NCBI GenBank assembly: GCA_903869975.1
Contig: CAIQBF010000021.1
Location: forward strand, 1 to 7,740
Origin: an uncultured bacterium
GTDB taxonomy: Bacteria; Patescibacteriota; Minisyncoccia; Phycocordibacterales; UBA9973
Length of the DNA stretch: 7,740 nucleotides
Direction: 5' to 3'
Shown: in pieces, positions 5,127-7,740 of the stretch
Position numbering within the stretch: the stretch's first letter is position 1
Layout of the letters: every line of letters begins with the position of its first letter
Translations under genes and position numbers: made by a program
Notes under the pieces: generated by a model
Databases searched by the model: none
What the model was told of the DNA's origin: nothing
The model's input: only the letters and a program-made list of their open reading frames with translations

Positions 5127-6260
5127 TTATCGGACGATCCGAGGCAAAAGCGCACTAATTCGAGTCGTAGCTTCATAGTTTATAGTGTCGGAACGCTCAG
5201 CAATCTCCTGGGCAGATATGGATTTATCCCCTTGCTCCCCAATCAAAACAACCTCGTCCCCCTCAGCAACTTCAGGGGCATTGGTCGCATCAACGACAAA
5301 CATATTCATAGAAACGCGACCAATCACCGGACACCGACGTCCGCCGATAAGCACCATCCCGCAGTTTGAAAGTGCGCGAACATAGCCGTCGGCATAGCCT
5401 TGCGGTATGAGAGCCGCCACCGTCTCTTTTTGAGCCTTGTACGTGAGCCCGTAGCCCACTGTCGACCCCGGAGCGAGCATCTTAACCTCAGCAACTCTCG
5501 TCTTCCAGGAAAGCACCGGTTTGAGCTCAATATCTCGCTTGGCATACTGCCTACGGAGAGTCTCGCTCGGCCAGAGACCGTATGCGCCAATACCGATGCG
5601 GATAATTGAGTTGAATCCCTGGTCCTTTTCATATACAAGAAGACCTGATGTCGCCGAAATATGTGTCTCGAGATTCGAGTAACCAGCTTCAACAAAGGCT
5701 TTCTGCATGCGAGCATATGCGTCGATCTGTTTTTGAGCATGGGAGAAATCGCTCGTATCTTCTATGTTTGCGAAATGCGCGTACATGCCCGTAATGCGGA
5801 CATGGGCGGCGCTTTTTGCTGCCGCAAAAAGCGCCGCAAGTTCCCCTTCCAAAAAGCCCTCGCGTCCAAGCATAGCGTCAGCCGCGATGTGAACATCCTG
5901 AACCACACCACGCGATTGTGCTGCCGCTTCAATAGCAAGAAATTGCGTCAAAGAAAAAACGCCAAAAATACAACCAAGCCCGATTGCTTCCGGAAGAAAT
6001 CCTGGCGCAACATATCCGAACACAAATGTAGGCTTCTTTGAAACGCCGCGAAGCGTACGAAGTTCCTCAATACTATTCACCAAGAAAAAATCCGCATGCG
6101 ATTCAAAAAGAGAGACCATCTCACGGAGCCCGTGTCCATACGCATTACCTTTGACCGCAACAGCAAATCGAGTACCAGCTTTTGCTACGCCGCGAAAGAA
6201 CGCCATGTTGTGCGCAACTGCAGCTTCTGAAAGTTCTACGTATGAGAGCGGAGTATCCAT
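5127..6260 (-). CDS. alr: Alanine racemase (PLP-dependent)
   Basis: Interconverts L- and D-alanine, supplying D-Ala for peptidoglycan. At 377 residues it is of normal family length. The PLP lysine is Lys37 in AVKGNAYGHG (35-44; the usual KANAYGHG has A38 replaced by G). The barrel also carries LGREGF (131-136, with the conserved Arg), HFAN (162-165), and RIGIGAYG (221-228) with the Arg that contacts the pyridine nitrogen. The opposite-face catalytic Tyr is Tyr270 in VGYGLTYKA. The C-terminal part has GRVSMNMFVVD, where most homologues have MD rather than MN, and ends with NYEATTRISALLPRIVR. The ATG at 6260 is five bases after the ddl stop, so the two genes are one unit. AGG directly abutting the ATG is too close to act as a normal ribosome site, and coupling to ddl translation is likely. 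Confidence 0.97.
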   Translation of the reverse strand: MDTPLSYVELSEAAVAHNMAFFRGVAKAGTRFAVAVKGNAYGHGLREMVSLFESHADFFLVNSIEELRTLRGVSKKPTFVFGYVAPGFLPEAIGLGCIFGVFSLTQFLAIEAAAQSRGVVQDVHIAADAMLGREGFLEGELAALFAAAKSAAHVRITGMYAHFANIEDTSDFSHAQKQIDAYARMQKAFVEAGYSNLETHISATSGLLVYEKDQGFNSIIRIGIGAYGLWPSETLRRQYAKRDIELKPVLSWKTRVAEVKMLAPGSTVGYGLTYKAQKETVAALIPQGYADGYVRALSNCGMVLIGGRRCPVIGRVSMNMFVVDATNAPEVAEGDEVVLIGEQGDKSISAQEIAERSDTINYEATTRISALLPRIVR

Positions 6261-6265
6261 CCTGA

Positions 6266-7306
6266 TTACATTGTCGTCGCAAGCCCTGATTCCTTTTCAT
6301 GTCGAGAGAGCGCAGCCTCAAGTAAGCGACTCACAAGCTCCTGCATAGGCATTCCTGTTGCCTCCCACATTTTTGGGTACATGCTGATCGAAGTAAATCC
6401 AGGAATAGTATTGACCTCGTTGATCAAAAGCTTGCCATCACGTGTATAGAAAAAATCCACACGCGAGAGCCCTTCAAGACAGAGTGCCTTATACGCGAGG
6501 ACAGCAGTTTCCTTGATCTCGCGCAAAGTAGCTTTCGGAATATTCGCTGGAATTTCAACAGAAGACGCACTCGACGAAGCATATTTGTCATCGTACGAAT
6601 AGAACTCCTCACCCGGAATAATCTCACCAGGAATCGCGACGATCGGATCTTCATTGCCGAGTACGGCACATTCGATCTCGCGCCCGTCGATAGCGCTTTC
6701 GATCAGTATCTTCGAATCAAAACGGAACGCCATAGCGACAGCATCCGCAAAATCCTTCTCATTCTTCGCCTTAGAAACACCCACGGAAGAACCCGCATTT
6801 GCTGGCTTTATAAAAAGCGGCAATCCAAGCTGCTTCTTCACGCGAGCAAAAGAAAGACCAGCAAGCTCTTCTTTGCGAACCACAATACCTGGAGAGACCG
6901 CGATCCCCGCGTGCGCGAGAATCCGCTTGGTAACATCCTTGTCCATACCCATAGCAGAGCCAAGCACTCCTGGTCCTACAAACGGCAACCCGACGAGCTT
7001 GAGAAATCCCTGCATAATACCGTCCTCGCCAAAAGAGCCGTGAAGTACAGGGAAAACCACATCGATCTTTTTGAGATCAAGTTTCGGCATGAGATCCTGT
7101 TTTCGTTTTGGAGCCTTGCCTGTTTCGAGAAGCGTGCGCGATTCAGCTGCGTCGAGCCACGTACCGAGCCGATCAATGCCGATAAGCACAGGCGTGTATT
7201 TTTTTGTATCGAGAGCGGCAAGCACGCTTCGCGCCGAGCGCAGCGAAACGTCGTGTTCCGGAGAACGTCCGCCAAATATGATTCCCACTCTCTTTTTCGT
7301 AGCCAT
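6266..7306 (-). CDS. ddl: D-alanine--D-alanine ligase
   Basis: ATP-grasp enzyme that joins two D-Ala for the peptidoglycan stem peptide; substrate comes from the neighbouring alr product. At 346 residues it has FGGRSPEHDVSL (11-22), HGSFGEDG (89-96), MDKDVTKR for nucleotide-domain entry, FIKPANAGSSVGVSK, the omega-loop EFYSYDDKY, and NEVNTIPGFTSISMYP (296-311) with the metal ligands Glu and Asn. The EFYSYDDKY loop is consistent with a D-Ala-D-Ala rather than D-Ala-D-Lac ligase, though I would not rest specificity on it. The start is ATG at 7306: the in-frame GTG at 7309 lies just before it, but a -10 hexamer ends six bases upstream of the ATG, so the GTG would be untranscribed if the start is at the ATG. 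Confidence 0.97.
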   Translation of the reverse strand: MATKKRVGIIFGGRSPEHDVSLRSARSVLAALDTKKYTPVLIGIDRLGTWLDAAESRTLLETGKAPKRKQDLMPKLDLKKIDVVFPVLHGSFGEDGIMQGFLKLVGLPFVGPGVLGSAMGMDKDVTKRILAHAGIAVSPGIVVRKEELAGLSFARVKKQLGLPLFIKPANAGSSVGVSKAKNEKDFADAVAMAFRFDSKILIESAIDGREIECAVLGNEDPIVAIPGEIIPGEEFYSYDDKYASSSASSVEIPANIPKATLREIKETAVLAYKALCLEGLSRVDFFYTRDGKLLINEVNTIPGFTSISMYPKMWEATGMPMQELVSRLLEAALSRHEKESGLATTM

Positions 7307-7312
7307 CACGGG

Positions 7313-7340
7313 ATTTTAGCACCCAGGAGGCAAAAAACAA
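7313..7340 (-). promoter_or_regulatory. Promoter of ddl-alr, leaderless arrangement
   Basis: The extended -10 TGC-TAAAAT (hexamer 7318-7313) is followed by CCCGTG and the ddl ATG. A -35-like TTGTTT (7340-7335) lies 16 bp upstream, directly after the tRNA-Arg 3' end. Transcription would begin at the A of ATG. The TTTTTGTTTTTT run may also help to end tRNA-Arg transcription. Confidence 0.62.
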
Positions 7341-7344
7341 AAAG

Positions 7345-7416
7345 TGCTTCCGGCAGGAATCGAACCTGCATCGTTCCCTTCGGAGGGGAACATCCTATCC
7401 ATTGAACGACGGGAGC
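7345..7416 (-). tRNA. tRNA-Arg, anticodon CCG
   Basis: Acceptor GCTCCCG (from 7416) pairs with CGGAAGC (7352-7346), except for a C4-A69 mismatch; discriminator A at 7345. The anticodon stem TTCCC/GGGAA encloses CTCCGAA, anticodon CCG (7383-7381), reading CGG. T arm GCAGG/CCTGC with loop TTCGATT. The D stem contains two G-U pairs. CCA is not encoded. It lies 38 bases upstream of ddl on the same strand. Confidence 0.93.
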
Positions 7417-7429
7417 AACTACGACATCT

Positions 7430-7458
7430 GTTATAGCAGTATAGCGCGATAATTGAAA
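7430..7458 (-). promoter_or_regulatory. Promoter of tRNA-Arg
   Basis: The extended -10 TGC-TATAAC (hexamer 7435-7430) predicts a start near 7423, seven bases before the tRNA. A weak -35 TTTCAA (7458-7453) at 17 bp is on the same bases, opposite strand, as the tRNA-Tyr -35. Confidence 0.5.
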
Positions 7459-7480
7459 GAAAGCGCGAAATGTGTATACT
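7453..7480 (+). promoter_or_regulatory. Promoter of tRNA-Tyr
   Basis: TTGAAA (7453-7458), a 16-bp spacer and TATACT (7475-7480) predict a start near 7487 and a leader of about 26 bases. It overlaps the divergent tRNA-Arg promoter, so the two may compete for polymerase. Confidence 0.68.
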
Positions 7481-7512
7481 GTATTGGCTCGCGTGCAAAC
7501 GCGCTGCAATAT

Positions 7513-7595
7513 GCGTCGGTGGTGGAGTGGTCTATCACAACAGACTGTAAATCTGTCGGCTTCGGCCTTCGTAGGTTCGAATCCTACCCGACGCA
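7513..7595 (+). tRNA. tRNA-Tyr, anticodon GTA
   Basis: Acceptor GCGTCGG (7513-7519) pairs with CCGACGC (7588-7594), discriminator A at 7595. Anticodon arm ACAGA-CTGTAAA-TCTGT, anticodon GTA at 7547-7549. A class II variable arm (GGC TTCG GCC, 7558-7567) is typical of bacterial Tyr. T arm GTAGG/CCTAC with loop TTCGAAT. CCA is not encoded (CAC follows). A36-A37-A38 makes it a MiaA substrate. Confidence 0.96.
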
Positions 7596-7600
7596 CACAT

Positions 7601-7639
7601 ACATAAAAACACCCGGATCATCTCCGGGTGTTTTTATGT
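7601..7639. terminator. Bidirectional rho-independent terminator after tRNA-Tyr
   Basis: A perfect 17-bp stem (7601-7617 with 7623-7639; core ACACCCGGA/TCCGGGTGT) has a TCATC loop and A/T tracts inside the stem on both sides. It lies five bases after tRNA-Tyr and five bases before the stop of the opposing partial gene, so it can serve both. Confidence 0.93.
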
Positions 7640-7644
7640 GCGAG

Positions 7645-7740
7645 CTATGCAGTCTTCGTGGAACGCACTGCGAGCGAGCTTTTTACTTTCTTGGCACCTT
7701 TCTTGGCTTCGATGACCAAGTCATCATTCTTAACCGTTAC
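7645..7740 (-). CDS. C-terminal 31 residues of an unknown protein, partial
   Basis: The minus-strand frame is open from the window edge to TAG at 7647-7645. The visible tail starts VTVKNDDLVIEAKKGAKKVK and ends VRSTKTA. It is lysine-rich and looks like a short beta-strand followed by a basic, flexible tail. This is too little to name a family; a nucleic-acid-binding or ribosome-associated protein is possible but not shown. A strong terminator five bases past the stop supports a real gene end. The rest lies beyond the window. Confidence 0.6.
   Translation of the reverse strand, partial: VTVKNDDLVIEAKKGAKKVKSSLAVRSTKTA

Noticed and set aside
4862..5158. 98-residue plus-strand frame over the rpmG region
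   Set aside because: It is antisense to L33, whose zinc-ribbon cysteines and signature are unmistakable.
6911..7405. 164-residue plus-strand open frame
   Set aside because: It lies opposite ddl and tRNA-Arg and shows no recognisable domain.
7306..7596. 96-residue minus-strand frame (RVGFEPTKAEADRF type)
   Set aside because: It is the antisense of tRNA-Tyr running on through tRNA-Arg; such peptides are well-known annotation artefacts.
1..7740. CRISPR, transposon, toxin-antitoxin or phage signals
   Set aside because: I saw no repeat arrays, terminal inverted repeats with transposase, or small paired genes with known motifs. The 102-aa gene beside radC is not enough to claim a toxin-antitoxin pair.

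Overview
The window looks like a compact, gene-dense piece of chromosome carrying housekeeping genes. The lineage best suggested is Patescibacteria (CPR; a Parcubacteria-like group). This is an inference from several features together: a stringent-response enzyme cut short after the TGS domain, a ParB without an adjacent ParA, no Shine-Dalgarno sequence at any assessable start, promoters sitting directly on start codons, four tRNA genes without encoded CCA, and single or overlapping genes separated by bidirectional hairpins. The code is the ordinary one: long conserved genes read through without in-frame TGA. I see no phage, IS, CRISPR or defence genes.

Layout. 1-1443 (+): (p)ppGpp synthetase/hydrolase, with its first codons outside the window. 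A shared hairpin (1446-1472) separates it from parB (1475-2464, -). A divergent promoter region (2465-2559) serves parB and a tRNA-Leu(CAA) gene (2560-2640, +). miaA (2644-3549, +) starts three bases after that tRNA. It converges on, and overlaps by 8 bp, a 102-residue unknown gene (3542-3850, -) that lies directly behind radC (3854-4615, -). After a radC promoter region holding an EcoRI-type inverted repeat come tRNA-Trp(CCA) (4766-4836, -) and rpmG/L33 (4913-5071, -), each followed by its own hairpin. Then alr (5127-6260, -) and ddl (6266-7306, -), tRNA-Arg(CCG) (7345-7416, -), and a divergent tRNA-Tyr(GTA) (7513-7595, +). The last hairpin (7601-7639) is shared with the C-terminal end of an unknown minus-strand gene (7645-7740).

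How the genes fit together. ddl and alr form a two-gene unit for the D-alanyl-D-alanine branch of peptidoglycan synthesis. rpmG, the four tRNAs and miaA belong to translation. MiaA would modify A37 of three of the four tRNAs encoded here (Leu-CAA, Trp-CCA, Tyr-GTA), and its message is probably released from the Leu tRNA by 3' processing. Rel handles the starvation alarmone, ParB chromosome segregation, and RadC is a JAMM-fold protein of unsettled function.

The window is mostly ordinary in gene content. The most interesting signals concern gene expression: parB, radC and ddl each have a -10 hexamer ending 6-7 bases before the ATG, so their transcripts should be leaderless, and miaA would become nearly leaderless by tRNA cleavage. 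I found no convincing new multi-gene system.
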